26,229 nucleotides of DNA, from positions 1 to 26,229 of IMG/VR virus record IMGVR_UViG_3300044970_001252, one strand, 5' to 3'. Both the position numbers and the translations under genes were made by a program. Positions within the stretch are counted from its first letter, which is position 1. Each line of letters starts with the position of its first letter. Positions 7,477-13,778 of this stretch are shown piece by piece. Source of the DNA: a virus. Below the pieces are notes generated by a model. That model saw nothing but the letters and a program-made list of their open reading frames with translations, had not been told where the DNA came from and ran no database searches.

Positions 7477-7505
7477 TTGCAAAGGTTACACAGGTGTTGT
7501 ACGCT
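7477..7505 (+). promoter_or_regulatory. Rightward sigma70-type promoter for the small-gene operon
   Basis: TTGCAA (7477-7482), a 17-bp spacer and TACGCT (7500-7505) form a fair sigma70 promoter. The start would fall near 7512, 18 bases before the ATG at 7530, with CAGGAG (7521-7526) as the ribosome-binding site in that leader. The centre contains ACAC-AG-GTGT (7488-7497), a small palindrome that could be an operator. Confidence 0.6.
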
Positions 7506-7511
7506 TGTCAA
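7483..7511 (-). promoter_or_regulatory. Leftward sigma70-type promoter for the replication operon
   Basis: Read on the minus strand there is a perfect TTGACA -35 (7506-7511), a 17-bp spacer and TAACCT as -10 (7483-7488). Transcription would begin near 7476, about 19 bases before the RHH start codon. The promoter overlaps almost completely with a rightward one at 7477-7505. Confidence 0.7.
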
Positions 7512-7529
7512 ACACTTTCACAGGAGCGC

Positions 7530-7736
7530 ATGATGAGAATCCGCCGGGGTGACTGGGTAAAGCACCCGAAAATCGAGCAGGCACTGTACGTCGAAAAGAT
7601 TGATGACACAGGGCAGGCGTGGCTGAGATCACCAGCAGCCGACGGGTTCCCTTTCCCGGTACATTTCTCACTTCCTGCGAAAGATCTTCGCAAAATCGAT
7701 AACCCGTACGAACCGTTTGAGGAAGCACCGTGGTGA
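7530..7736 (+). CDS. Small unknown protein, possibly SH3-like (68 aa)
   Basis: This is the first gene of the rightward operon; its function is unknown. It begins MMRIRRGDWVKHPK, and the pattern GDWVxHP...YVEKIDDTGQAWLRSP resembles short SH3/KOW-like beta-barrels, which is only a weak structural guess. The start at 7530 is set by CAGGAG nine bases upstream and by the promoter just before it; the longer open frame to 7053 runs antisense through the RHH gene and is not real. The second ATG (7533) is an equally acceptable start. The stop overlaps the next gene's GTG as GTGA. Confidence 0.72.
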   Translation: MMRIRRGDWVKHPKIEQALYVEKIDDTGQAWLRSPAADGFPFPVHFSLPAKDLRKIDNPYEPFEEAPW

Positions 7737-7906
7737 GCGACAGTCCACTGAACACAAAGATTTATCGACACTGCGACACGCGCTGCCTGAAGTGCCGACA
7801 GTGCAGAGAGTTTGAGAAGCTGATCGACCAGATTGACTTGGAAAACAAGAGCGAAATTGACCGTAAACGTGAATCAGACAAGCTGACAAGGTGGAACGAG
7901 CGATGA
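7733..7906 (+). CDS. Small Cys-rich zinc-ribbon-like protein (57 aa)
   Basis: This 57-residue ORF is too small to be found by length alone. It is supported by a GTGA overlap with the gene before and an ATGA overlap with the gene after. Residues 13-24 read HCDTRCLKCRQC, giving Cys14, Cys18, Cys21 and Cys24, which could bind one zinc ion. The remainder is a highly charged helix (EFEKLIDQIDLENKSEIDRK), probably coiled coil. No function can be assigned. Similar short Cys-cluster proteins are common in early phage operons and often act by binding a host protein or nucleic acid; that is a general expectation, not evidence. Confidence 0.75.
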   Translation: MSDSPLNTKIYRHCDTRCLKCRQCREFEKLIDQIDLENKSEIDRKRESDKLTRWNER

Positions 7907-8208
7907 ATTTTGAAGAACTTGAGCGCAAGGTGCTGTACTGGTCGCAGGAGCGCCGGATCATCCCCAACGCAACGCCTGTGAGTCAGTTGCTCAAGGCTGT
8001 GAGCGAGATGGGCGAGTTGTGCGATGCCGAGGGTAAGAAGGATCGCAAAGCATCCGAGGATGCTGTGGGAGACATCCTCGTTTGCCTGATCAATTACTGC
8101 GCCTTGAGAAACATGGACATGGTGAAGTGCCTGGCCGGAGCCTATGACGAGATTAAGGATCGCAAAGGCTGGCTGATGCCTGATGGAACCTTCGTCAAAG
8201 CGCCATGA
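7903..8208 (+). CDS. MazG-like nucleotide pyrophosphohydrolase
   Basis: The 101-residue protein matches the all-alpha NTP-pyrophosphatase (MazG-like) fold, which hydrolyses nucleoside triphosphates to monophosphates. Key segments are AVSEMGELCDAEGK with Glu35 and Glu38, and EDAVGDILVCLI with Asp53 and Asp57, forming the metal site. The C-terminal YDEIKDRKGWLMPDGTFVK is conserved in phage members. The start is the ATG at 7903 in the ATGA overlap with the zinc-ribbon gene, four codons inside the longest open frame. It may clean up modified nucleotides or lower host alarmone levels during infection, as proposed for other phage MazG proteins; this is inference here. Confidence 0.9.
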   Translation: MNFEELERKVLYWSQERRIIPNATPVSQLLKAVSEMGELCDAEGKKDRKASEDAVGDILVCLINYCALRNMDMVKCLAGAYDEIKDRKGWLMPDGTFVKAP

Positions 8209-8369
8209 ACTGTCTTGAGTGCAACGAACAGGATTCCAAGGTGCTGGACACCAGGCCACACCCGAATGGCTTCTGGCTACGCAGGCGCAGGCAGTGCGCA
8301 TGCGGTGCTAGATGGTGGACGGTTGAGATCAACGAAGTTGATGTGACTGAAAAGAGGAGCGAGGAGTGA
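8205..8369 (+). CDS. Stand-alone NrdR-like zinc ribbon protein (54 aa)
   Basis: The 54-residue protein strongly resembles the N-terminal zinc ribbon of NrdR, the repressor of ribonucleotide reductase genes. It has C3-xx-C6, the SKVLDTR segment, LRRRRQC (residues 25-31) and RWWTVE in place of NrdR's RFTTYE. The second knuckle is C31-x-C33, one residue shorter than the usual CxxC. The ATP-cone that senses nucleotides in NrdR is absent. ATGA and GTGA overlaps on both sides fix its limits. It could bind NrdR boxes or simply be a phage zinc ribbon with another target. Its location beside the MazG gene fits a nucleotide-pool role (inference). Confidence 0.8.
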   Translation: MNCLECNEQDSKVLDTRPHPNGFWLRRRRQCACGARWWTVEINEVDVTEKRSEE

Positions 8370-8575
8370 ACAGAGACGACATCATCCGCATGGCGCGGGA
8401 GGCTGGGGGTGGCACAACTTGGTGGCCCTTGCATACAGACACACTTGAACGCTTCGCCGCCCTTGTCGCCGAGAACGAGCGTGAGGCGTGTGCGAAGGCA
8501 GTGGAGATTTTTGACAAAACATTTCAAACAGGTGGCGGTATTGCAGGCTCCATCCGCGCAAGGGGAGAGAAATGA
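8366..8575 (+). CDS. Small unknown phage protein (69 aa)
   Basis: The function is unknown. The protein begins NRDDIIRMAREAGG and contains WPLHTDTLERFAALVAENEREACAKAVE, a pattern seen in many short accessory proteins of phages of Gram-negative bacteria. It is mostly helical, with the conserved LERFAALV core. It starts with GTG in a GTGA overlap and its stop overlaps the next ATG as ATGA, so it is part of the coupled chain of small genes. No metal site or membrane segment is visible. Confidence 0.78.
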   Translation: MNRDDIIRMAREAGGGTTWWPLHTDTLERFAALVAENEREACAKAVEIFDKTFQTGGGIAGSIRARGEK

Positions 8576-8760
8576 AGGGCACCAAAACCTTTCGCACTGA
8601 TGTCAATGTCATACATGTTGTCCCACTCAACGATCTGCGCGAGCACGAGGCCAGCAAAGATTGCTGGTGTAAACCGACTGAGGATGCTGTTGATGATGTC
8701 TGGGTGCATCACTCGATGGACAAGCGAGAAGAATACGAAGAAGGAAGGGATCTGACATGA
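8572..8760 (+). CDS. Small unknown phage protein with CWC motif (62 aa)
   Basis: This 62-residue protein has a recognisable but uncharacterised pattern: VIHVVPLNDLREHE (residues 13-26), CWCKPTED, then VWVHHSMDKREEYEEG. The same order (VPxxDxxxH...CWCxP...HxxxxxRE) occurs in many phage accessory proteins. The His, Cys and Asp residues could form a metal site. ATGA overlaps occur at both ends. No biochemical role is known to me. Confidence 0.8.
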   Translation: MKGTKTFRTDVNVIHVVPLNDLREHEASKDCWCKPTEDAVDDVWVHHSMDKREEYEEGRDLT

Positions 8761-8951
8761 CCGAGCTACAGCAAGCCGCCCAGCAGGCGCTGGATGAATG
8801 GCGCACAGATCCCGGAAGCGTCAGGATGGCAAGCCTGATGATGAATTTGGGAAACGCGCTGGCAGAGCCATTGACCGACGAGGACATCTCCGTCCTCTGG
8901 CATCAGTCAGGCGAGCAACCGTTCAAGTTTGCAAGGATGTTACTGAAATGA
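8757..8951 (+). CDS. Small unknown helical protein (64 aa)
   Basis: The function is unknown. The 64-residue sequence is predicted helical, with MTELQQAAQQALDEWR at the start and LTDEDISVLWHQSGEQPFKFARMLLK at the end. That ending resembles the 'LTdeEi' segments of other short phage proteins. It is held in the operon by ATGA overlaps on both sides (8757-8760 and 8948-8951). No cysteine cluster, signal peptide or membrane segment is present. Confidence 0.72.
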   Translation: MTELQQAAQQALDEWRTDPGSVRMASLMMNLGNALAEPLTDEDISVLWHQSGEQPFKFARMLLK

Positions 8952-9616
8952 CACCCCTAATCCAGAAAGCCGTCCGCATGGCCCCGGAGCCTGAGACCGC
9001 AATGTGGTTCGATGTCGGCCAGATGGAGCGGTGGCAAGGCGGCACAGTCGCCAATGACATCGTGTTGAACCTGCCATTTCCGCGCACCGGTATCGTAGGC
9101 CTTGACCAGTCTGGCAAAGACTTTGCCCTGTGGCTGACGCAAGGCTCGGATTCGGTTGCGGTCGGTGGCGCATCGATGTGGCATGGCAAATACATGGAGC
9201 CGTTCGCCTACCTGCTGACCGATGAGGGCATTCGGTACTACCGGAAGGATCGCGCCATTACGCAGGAAGATGTGCGGCCTGTGTTCCGCATGGTCTGCGC
9301 CGTCCTGTTGAAACTGGCCGAGCAATCGCAGACCGCCTACAAACCGATCCCGACCAATTCATTCGTCAACCGCAAGCGAGCCGCAAAGGGCAAGAGTCCG
9401 ATTAGCTTCGACTGGCACACCGTCGAGATCGGCCCCAAGCAGGCCAAAAACGCGCCGCAAGGTGGCACCCATGCCAGTCCCAGGCTGCATGATCGTCGCG
9501 GCCACTGGCGCAACTGTCACGGCAAGCAGGTCTGGGTAAAAGCCTGCAAGGTCGGCGATGCGAGCCGGGGTGTAGTGTTCAAAGACTACAAAGTTGTCAC
9601 GGAGACTGTTCATTGA
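8948..9616 (+). CDS. Unknown phage protein with conserved HDRRGHWR C-terminus (222 aa)
   Basis: The start is the ATG at 8948 in an ATGA overlap; the longer open frame to 8798 lies on top of the previous gene. The 222-residue protein has an N-terminal part (~1-140) with MWFDVGQMERWQGG, then FPRTGIVGLDQSGKDFALW, and a C-terminal part with THASPRLHDRRGHWRNCHGK followed by VWVKACKVGDASRGVVFKDY. The basic, His-rich ending recurs in phage accessory proteins and looks like a compact nucleic-acid-binding or metal-binding unit, but no activity is established. Its stop overlaps a TTG start (TTGA) of the next gene. Confidence 0.78.
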   Translation: MTPLIQKAVRMAPEPETAMWFDVGQMERWQGGTVANDIVLNLPFPRTGIVGLDQSGKDFALWLTQGSDSVAVGGASMWHGKYMEPFAYLLTDEGIRYYRKDRAITQEDVRPVFRMVCAVLLKLAEQSQTAYKPIPTNSFVNRKRAAKGKSPISFDWHTVEIGPKQAKNAPQGGTHASPRLHDRRGHWRNCHGKQVWVKACKVGDASRGVVFKDYKVVTETVH

Positions 9617-9834
9617 GATCCAACATCGAGGCCATGAAGAAGGATCTGCTGGCAGCGCTGACTGCTGTGCGTGACCGGCTTGATCCTGACTTGGAGGATG
9701 AGTGGGCACAGATTGAGACCTTCTGCGCCATCGCCCTGCGCGTCATGGCGAAAACTAACCCATCGAAACTGAGAGACGCTGCAATGATCGAGGAAATCAA
9801 AGCACGACTAGACGGCAGGGAGGTTCTGGAATGA
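9613..9834 (+). CDS. Small unknown helical protein, TTG start (73 aa)
   Basis: This is an unknown protein of 73 residues. The TTG start at 9613 is favoured because GGAGA lies 7 bases upstream and a TTGA overlap continues the operon's coupling. The alternative ATG at 9634 has a GAGG too close to it. The sequence is almost all helix, with LLAALTAVRDRLDPDLEDEW and AQIETFCAIALRVMAK. It ends in an ATGA overlap with the winged-helix gene. Nothing visible indicates a role. Confidence 0.72.
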   Translation: MRSNIEAMKKDLLAALTAVRDRLDPDLEDEWAQIETFCAIALRVMAKTNPSKLRDAAMIEEIKARLDGREVLE

Positions 9835-10166
9835 ACGACCGTATCCTGCGCCTGTTGAAGAAAAGGCCACACACCACTGATGAGTTGTGCTGGGAGCTAC
9901 GCGCTGCCCGCTCTACGCTCATGGTCGCCATCACACGCATGAGGGCCGAGGGTATCGTCTGCATCTCTGCCTGGAAATACACAGGCTCATCGCCTGCGAA
10001 GTTGTGGGGTCTGGGGTCAGTTGACGCTCCTCGACCGGCGGTGCAGACTAAAGAAGAACGGTACGAGAGGCGCAACGCGCTGCGACGCAAGGTTAAACAA
10101 GAAGAACGCGTCCACCTGCTAAAGAAGTCCACAGCGCGACGCGATGTCGCAGCGTCATGGTTTTGA
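9831..10166 (+). CDS. Winged helix-turn-helix DNA-binding protein
   Basis: Residues 1-55 of this 111-residue protein look like a winged HTH. They read NDRILRLLKKRPHTTDELCW, then a turn, a recognition helix AARSTLMVAITRMRAEG, and a wing IVCISAWKY. The remainder (~75-111) is very basic (EERYERRNALRRKVKQEERV) and could contact DNA or RNA. It is the last gene in the coupled small-gene chain, 125 bp before the primase-helicase. It is probably a phage regulator or a replication accessory; no target is evident. The start is fixed by an ATGA overlap. Confidence 0.75.
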   Translation: MNDRILRLLKKRPHTTDELCWELRAARSTLMVAITRMRAEGIVCISAWKYTGSSPAKLWGLGSVDAPRPAVQTKEERYERRNALRRKVKQEERVHLLKKSTARRDVAASWF

Positions 10167-10246
10167 TGCTTGGCCCGCAAGCTCACCGTGCGTTAACGGA
10201 AGCAGTCAGAGGGGCTGCGTCTCCTTTGTCCTGATCTGACCGTCGA

Positions 10247-10269
10247 GCCTGGGGACGTTAAACCCAGGC
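10247..10269 (+). promoter_or_regulatory. Inverted repeat in the leader of the primase-helicase gene
   Basis: The intergenic stretch 10167-10291 holds a perfect 7-bp inverted repeat, GCCTGGG (10247-10253) and CCCAGGC (10263-10269), with a 9-base loop. It ends 22 bases before the ATG. It has no T-run, so it is not an ordinary terminator. It could be an operator or an RNA hairpin that limits translation. I found no convincing promoter in this stretch. Confidence 0.45.
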
Positions 10270-10291
10270 GTTCACTTCTTGAGACGATCCA

Positions 10292-12778
10292 ATGGCCGTG
10301 CAACCACACCCTGCTTCCATCGACGCTTACATCCGCCACGGCTTCGCCTTGGTGCCCATCCCACCTGGACGCAAGGGGCCGCTGGACGCTGGCTGGCAGC
10401 ATCGAGGTGCTGCCCTGCGCTCGCAGTCCGATCTGCCCGCAGGCTACGGGATCGGCCTGGCCCACGCCTACAGCGGCACGATGGCCCTGGACATCGACAA
10501 CTGGGACATGACGGCGGCGGCGCTCGCGCAACACGGCATCGACCTGTCCGCGCTTTATCTGGCCCCCGACGCCGTGGTCATTGACAGTGGGCGTCCTGGG
10601 CATGGGAAGCTGCTCTACGCGATGCCGATGGGGCTGGCGCTGCCGTCCAAACGGGTCAAGGTGGGCAGCACTGTAGTCTATGAGCTACGCTGCTCGACGG
10701 CTGACGGTCTGACGGTGCAGGATGTGCTGCCGCCCACCATACACCCGCAGACGCAGCAGCCCTACCGCTGGGCAGGCAACGGCCACTGGACACGGCTGCC
10801 CCTGCTGCCTGCGGCGCTGCTGGATCACTGGCAGACCCTGCTGACCACGATCGAGCCTGCCAAACCCACGCCGACCGACGAGCCGATCACGGTCAACTGG
10901 GAGGAGATCGAGTCGGCTCTGCTGGCGATCCCCGCCGACTGCTCACGCGATGACTGGGTGAACGTCGGCATGGCCCTGCACTGGGCCGCAGCGCACACTG
11001 ACTCGATGGACAAGGGTCTGGAGGTCTGGAACCGATGGAGCGCCCGATCAGCGGCTAAGTACCCAGGCGAGCGCGAGATCGCCGTGCAGTGGCGATCGTT
11101 CCGTATCGACAAGGGTAACAGGGTCAAGCTGGGCACGCTGTACCATCTGGCCCGCGCTCATGGGTGGGTCAAGCCCGCCCCGGACGTCTCTGCCCTGTTC
11201 AGTGCGAATCCGATGCGAGCGCCCGAGGTGCTGATCGAGGATGGTCGGGTGCCCATCCCCGTGATCAATCTGGAGCACTGGCCTGCACCGCTGGCGCAGC
11301 GAGCGCAGGAGATCGCCGATCACGTCGGCTGTGACCCCCTGGTGCCCCTGCTGGCGGGGCTGTGTACCGTCGCCGGTGCGATGGACGTCCGCTCTAGGCT
11401 CGAACTGATGCCCGGTTATCAGGTGCCGCCTGTTGTCTGGTGTATGACGATCGGCTCGCCTGCCGACAAGAAGTCCCCAGGCTCTGCCCCGATGGTCGAG
11501 CCGCTGCACGCCCTGGAGCGCGAGGATCTGCCGCACTACAAGCAGCGCCTGCTCGACTGGGAGGGCCGCGAGGCCGCATACACTGCGGCAAAGAAACATT
11601 TCCTCGAAGTGAGCGCCTCACCCGACGCGCTGCTGGGCGCACCGCTGCCCCATGTGCCGGATCTGCCCGATCAGCCGCAGCCGCTGCGCCTGAAGGTGTC
11701 GGACACCTCCAGTCAGAAGCTGGTGCGCATGTGTGCCGCGCACCCGAGGGGGCTGCTCTGTTACCTCGACGAGATGGCTTCGTTCTTCAAAAAATTATCG
11801 AGCACCCAGTCGATCGAGGATCGCTCATCGTGGGTGCAGTCCTATGAGGCCCGACGGTATGAGATGGATCGAGTAGGTGCGGGCACGATCATTGCCGAGA
11901 ACTTCGGAGTCTCAATCTACGGTAACACGCAGCCCAAGGTGCTGAGTGCAGCCCTTGAGGCGCTCGCCACCGATGGTCTGCTCCAGCGGTTCATACCGGG
12001 CATCCTGAACCCCCGATTGTCTAAACGGGGGGAGCCGGATCTGTCCGGGGGTGCTACCCGATGGGAGCAGACTGTGCGTCTGGTGTACGCCCTACCCGCG
12101 CAGACCTATACGCTGTCCGACGATGCGCTGCGCCTGTTCCGCGACTATCAGGCGTGGTATGAGCGGGCGAAGCTGTCCGAGGTGCTCTTAGAGGCCGACA
12201 GTGTGCTACTGACCGCCTTTGGTAAGCTGGAGGGGACAACGGCTCGTCTGGCCCTGCTGTTCCACGCGATCGAGGCCCCCTTCAGTCCGACCGTATCAGC
12301 GCAGACCCTGCAACGTGCGATCAGTCTAGTGCGAGAGTACATCATGCCCGCCTGGAGGTATCTCGTCGGCGAGATGACTGGGGGCGCATCGTTCGATCGA
12401 TGGGTGCAGCAGTGGATCCTGTATCACTGTGGCGAGGGGAAACAGACTGTCACCCTGTCCGAGATTAAACGGGGAGCGAGACGTCCGATGGAGCGCATCG
12501 GCAACCCTTACCTACAGGACAGAATGATCATCGATGCGATGGGTCTGCTAGTCGAAGCCGGGTGGGCGATCAGAACCGACGATGGATCGGGCGAGGTGCG
12601 CCACCGGGCAGAGTGGGCACTGAATCCGAAACTGAATCAGGCGTTCCCCCGACAGCGCAAGGAGATTATCAAGGCCCGACAGTTCCAGGAAGATGAGCGC
12701 CGACGGATCGCAGGGATCGAGAGGCGCATCGTGCCAGGATACGATCCGTCCTGGGACGATGAGCGCATGAGCGCATAA
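10292..12778 (+). CDS. Prim-pol primase / DUF3987 helicase-like replication protein
   Basis: The 828-residue protein has three regions. Residues ~5-180 are a prim-pol domain of the archaeo-eukaryotic primase type, with DID (67-69), SGRPGHGK (99-106, His104) and YELR (130-133). Residues ~203-295 match PriCT-2, with WEEIESALLAIPAD and DDWVNVGMALHW. Residues ~310-800 match DUF3987, a RecA-like helicase-associated domain, with Walker-B-like CYLDEM (490-495). The Walker A equivalent, G388-SPAD-K-K-S395, has Lys where the last Gly of GxxxxGKS is expected, so ATP use should be tested. It likely primes and unwinds the phage origin. The ribosome-binding site is weak (GAGA about 10 bases before the ATG). 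It converges on the regulator gene through a shared terminator. Confidence 0.88.
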   Translation: MAVQPHPASIDAYIRHGFALVPIPPGRKGPLDAGWQHRGAALRSQSDLPAGYGIGLAHAYSGTMALDIDNWDMTAAALAQHGIDLSALYLAPDAVVIDSGRPGHGKLLYAMPMGLALPSKRVKVGSTVVYELRCSTADGLTVQDVLPPTIHPQTQQPYRWAGNGHWTRLPLLPAALLDHWQTLLTTIEPAKPTPTDEPITVNWEEIESALLAIPADCSRDDWVNVGMALHWAAAHTDSMDKGLEVWNRWSARSAAKYPGEREIAVQWRSFRIDKGNRVKLGTLYHLARAHGWVKPAPDVSALFSANPMRAPEVLIEDGRVPIPVINLEHWPAPLAQRAQEIADHVGCDPLVPLLAGLCTVAGAMDVRSRLELMPGYQVPPVVWCMTIGSPADKKSPGSAPMVEPLHALEREDLPHYKQRLLDWEGREAAYTAAKKHFLEVSASPDALLGAPLPHVPDLPDQPQPLRLKVSDTSSQKLVRMCAAHPRGLLCYLDEMASFFKKLSSTQSIEDRSSWVQSYEARRYEMDRVGAGTIIAENFGVSIYGNTQPKVLSAALEALATDGLLQRFIPGILNPRLSKRGEPDLSGGATRWEQTVRLVYALPAQTYTLSDDALRLFRDYQAWYERAKLSEVLLEADSVLLTAFGKLEGTTARLALLFHAIEAPFSPTVSAQTLQRAISLVREYIMPAWRYLVGEMTGGASFDRWVQQWILYHCGEGKQTVTLSEIKRGARRPMERIGNPYLQDRMIIDAMGLLVEAGWAIRTDDGSGEVRHRAEWALNPKLNQAFPRQRKEIIKARQFQEDERRRIAGIERRIVPGYDPSWDDERMSA

Positions 12779-12781
12779 AAA

Positions 12782-12803
12782 AAGGGGGCCATCTGGCCCC
12801 CTT
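12782..12803. terminator. Bidirectional intrinsic terminator
   Basis: The perfect stem GGGGGCC (12784-12790) / GGCCCCC (12795-12801) has a 4-base loop and is extended two pairs by flanking AA/TT. On the minus strand it is followed by a run of seven Ts, an excellent terminator for the regulator operon. On the plus strand TTGTTGT follows, weaker but adequate to end the primase gene four bases upstream. Confidence 0.88.
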
Positions 12804-12823
12804 GTTGTCTACAGGGTTGACGA

Positions 12824-13093
12824 TCAGCGAGCACTCTCGATTAGCTGCGAGTGTATCTCCGGGGCCATGACTTCGAGCGCCCCCAGGACATCGAGCAGGC
12901 GAGTCAGGACAGCCCCCGGCTCACGCTGCCCGTCTACCCATGAGCGATAGGTACTAACCGATACCCCGAGGTACCGTGCAGCGTGAGCCGTGGACAGCCC
13001 GAGACGGGCCTGTAGTGCTGCGATACGTTCACCCGTGGGGGTGCTTTGTATCGGGCGCACCCTGGGGCGTCCGGGTGAGGGTTTATCGGTCAT
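12824..13093 (-). CDS. XRE/Cro-like HTH transcription regulator
   Basis: The 89-residue protein has an HTH of the Cro/C1 type at residues ~24-60. It reads ERIAALQARLGLSTAHAARY, then LGVSVSTYRSWVDGQREPG, with the usual Q/A...LGV...TYRxW...R..P pattern. A basic, Pro-rich N-terminal arm (KPSPGRPRVRPIQ) precedes it. It is the last gene of the leftward accessory operon, overlapping the 24-aa membrane ORF by 11 bp and ending just before the shared terminator. The small size without a C-terminal oligomerisation domain is more like Cro than CI. It may bind the repeated sites at 14665-14981 and shut off its own promoter; this is inference. Confidence 0.83.
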   Translation of the reverse strand: MTDKPSPGRPRVRPIQSTPTGERIAALQARLGLSTAHAARYLGVSVSTYRSWVDGQREPGAVLTRLLDVLGALEVMAPEIHSQLIESAR

Positions 13094-13157
13094 CGTTGAA
13101 CCCCATGAAATACAGGATCAGCGCTGCCACTAGGGCAGCGAGTAGCGCGAGGATCAC
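13083..13157 (-). CDS. Putative 24-aa single-pass membrane microprotein
   Basis: This very small ORF begins with GTG (13155-13157) inside a GTGA overlap with the upstream gene's stop, behind GGGGGTG as a possible ribosome-binding site. It ends 11 bp inside the HTH gene. The predicted peptide is VILALLAALVAALILYF followed by MGFNDDR, an almost uninterrupted hydrophobic helix with a short charged end. Its tight coupling on both sides argues for translation. A role in membrane modification or regulation is possible, but nothing in the sequence identifies one. It is too short for homology to be reliable. Confidence 0.5.
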   Translation of the reverse strand: MILALLAALVAALILYFMGFNDDR

Positions 13158-13447
13158 TTGATCACCCCCGCAGCGCGAAACGCAAGGTGCCAGTATCGGG
13201 CGTGTCGATCCGGCTGCGTGATGACATAATGAACCGATTCCTCCACTAGGCCCCCAGTCTGATAGTCTGGCTCGCTGGAGACTGTGACCCATTCGAAGGG
13301 TTCACCCCGAGCGGGGTAGCACGATGGCACCCCGTACCGGATGGCGTCGACTAGCTCTCGAAACGATAGGTGCTCGGTGTCTGACCAATCGTCGATCAAT
13401 TCCCCTTCGTCATCATAGGTTGCAAATACGCGATTAATGGTGATCAT
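13154..13447 (-). CDS. Unknown phage protein (97 aa)
   Basis: The start is the ATG at 13447, chosen because AAAGG lies 6 bases upstream; the longer frame to 13627 overlaps the previous gene entirely. The protein reads MITINRVFATYDDEGE, then LSFRELVDAIRYGVPSCYP, WVTVSSEPDYQTG, SVHYVI, and ends HARYWHLAFRAAGVIK. This SFRELV...S.P..G...W.....DY.TG....HY...RYW pattern is familiar from uncharacterised phage proteins. No catalytic motif is clear. It is followed by the microprotein through a GTGA overlap. Confidence 0.8.
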   Translation of the reverse strand: MITINRVFATYDDEGELIDDWSDTEHLSFRELVDAIRYGVPSCYPARGEPFEWVTVSSEPDYQTGGLVEESVHYVITQPDRHARYWHLAFRAAGVIK

Positions 13448-13458
13448 TTTTCGACCTT

Positions 13459-13776
13459 TCATGAGCTGTAGGGGATGACATGCTCGGAGAGCATTTCCGG
13501 CCCGGTAGGCTTGCGCCAAAGGGTCGCCGATGCGGGGCCACGCATTACCCCGTCGAGCTTGCTCACGCTGACGTAGTGCGTGGGACTTTGCCACGTTTGA
13601 CGTGGGCATGATCGCGGGAAATGCCACACAATCGGAGCGGCCGCAGGGTGATGCGGATCGTTAGTAAACGCGAGCACGAGCTTGCGCGCAATTTCCTGCG
13701 CGAGCTTTTGCGTGGGGACGATTAGGTTTTCCGTGTGCGCGCCACCGCGCACGCCAAATTCGATGACGTATTTCAT
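13459..13776 (-). CDS. Unknown protein (105 aa)
   Basis: This unknown protein opens MKYVIEFGVRGGAHTENLIV, an alternating pattern suggesting a beta-strand start, then TQKLAQEIARKLVLAFTND as a helix. It then contains WHFPRSCPRQTWQSPTHYVS and a Trp/Pro-rich end. The overall arrangement of strand, helix and basic loops recalls small phage proteins that pair with the DUF7227-like gene upstream. It starts 2 bp after that gene's stop and is 11 bp ahead of the next start. No function can be assigned. Confidence 0.74.
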   Translation of the reverse strand: MKYVIEFGVRGGAHTENLIVPTQKLAQEIARKLVLAFTNDPHHPAAAPIVWHFPRSCPRQTWQSPTHYVSVSKLDGVMRGPASATLWRKPTGPEMLSEHVIPYSS

Positions 13777-13778
13777 GA

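Noticed and set aside
7053-7736. Longer plus-strand frame upstream of the 68-aa gene
   Set aside because: It runs antisense through the RHH and 125-aa genes; promoter and ribosome-binding site place the start at 7530.
12824-13093. CI-type lysogeny repressor
   Set aside because: The HTH protein lacks a C-terminal dimerisation or protease domain and no integrase is present in the window, so lysogeny cannot be claimed.
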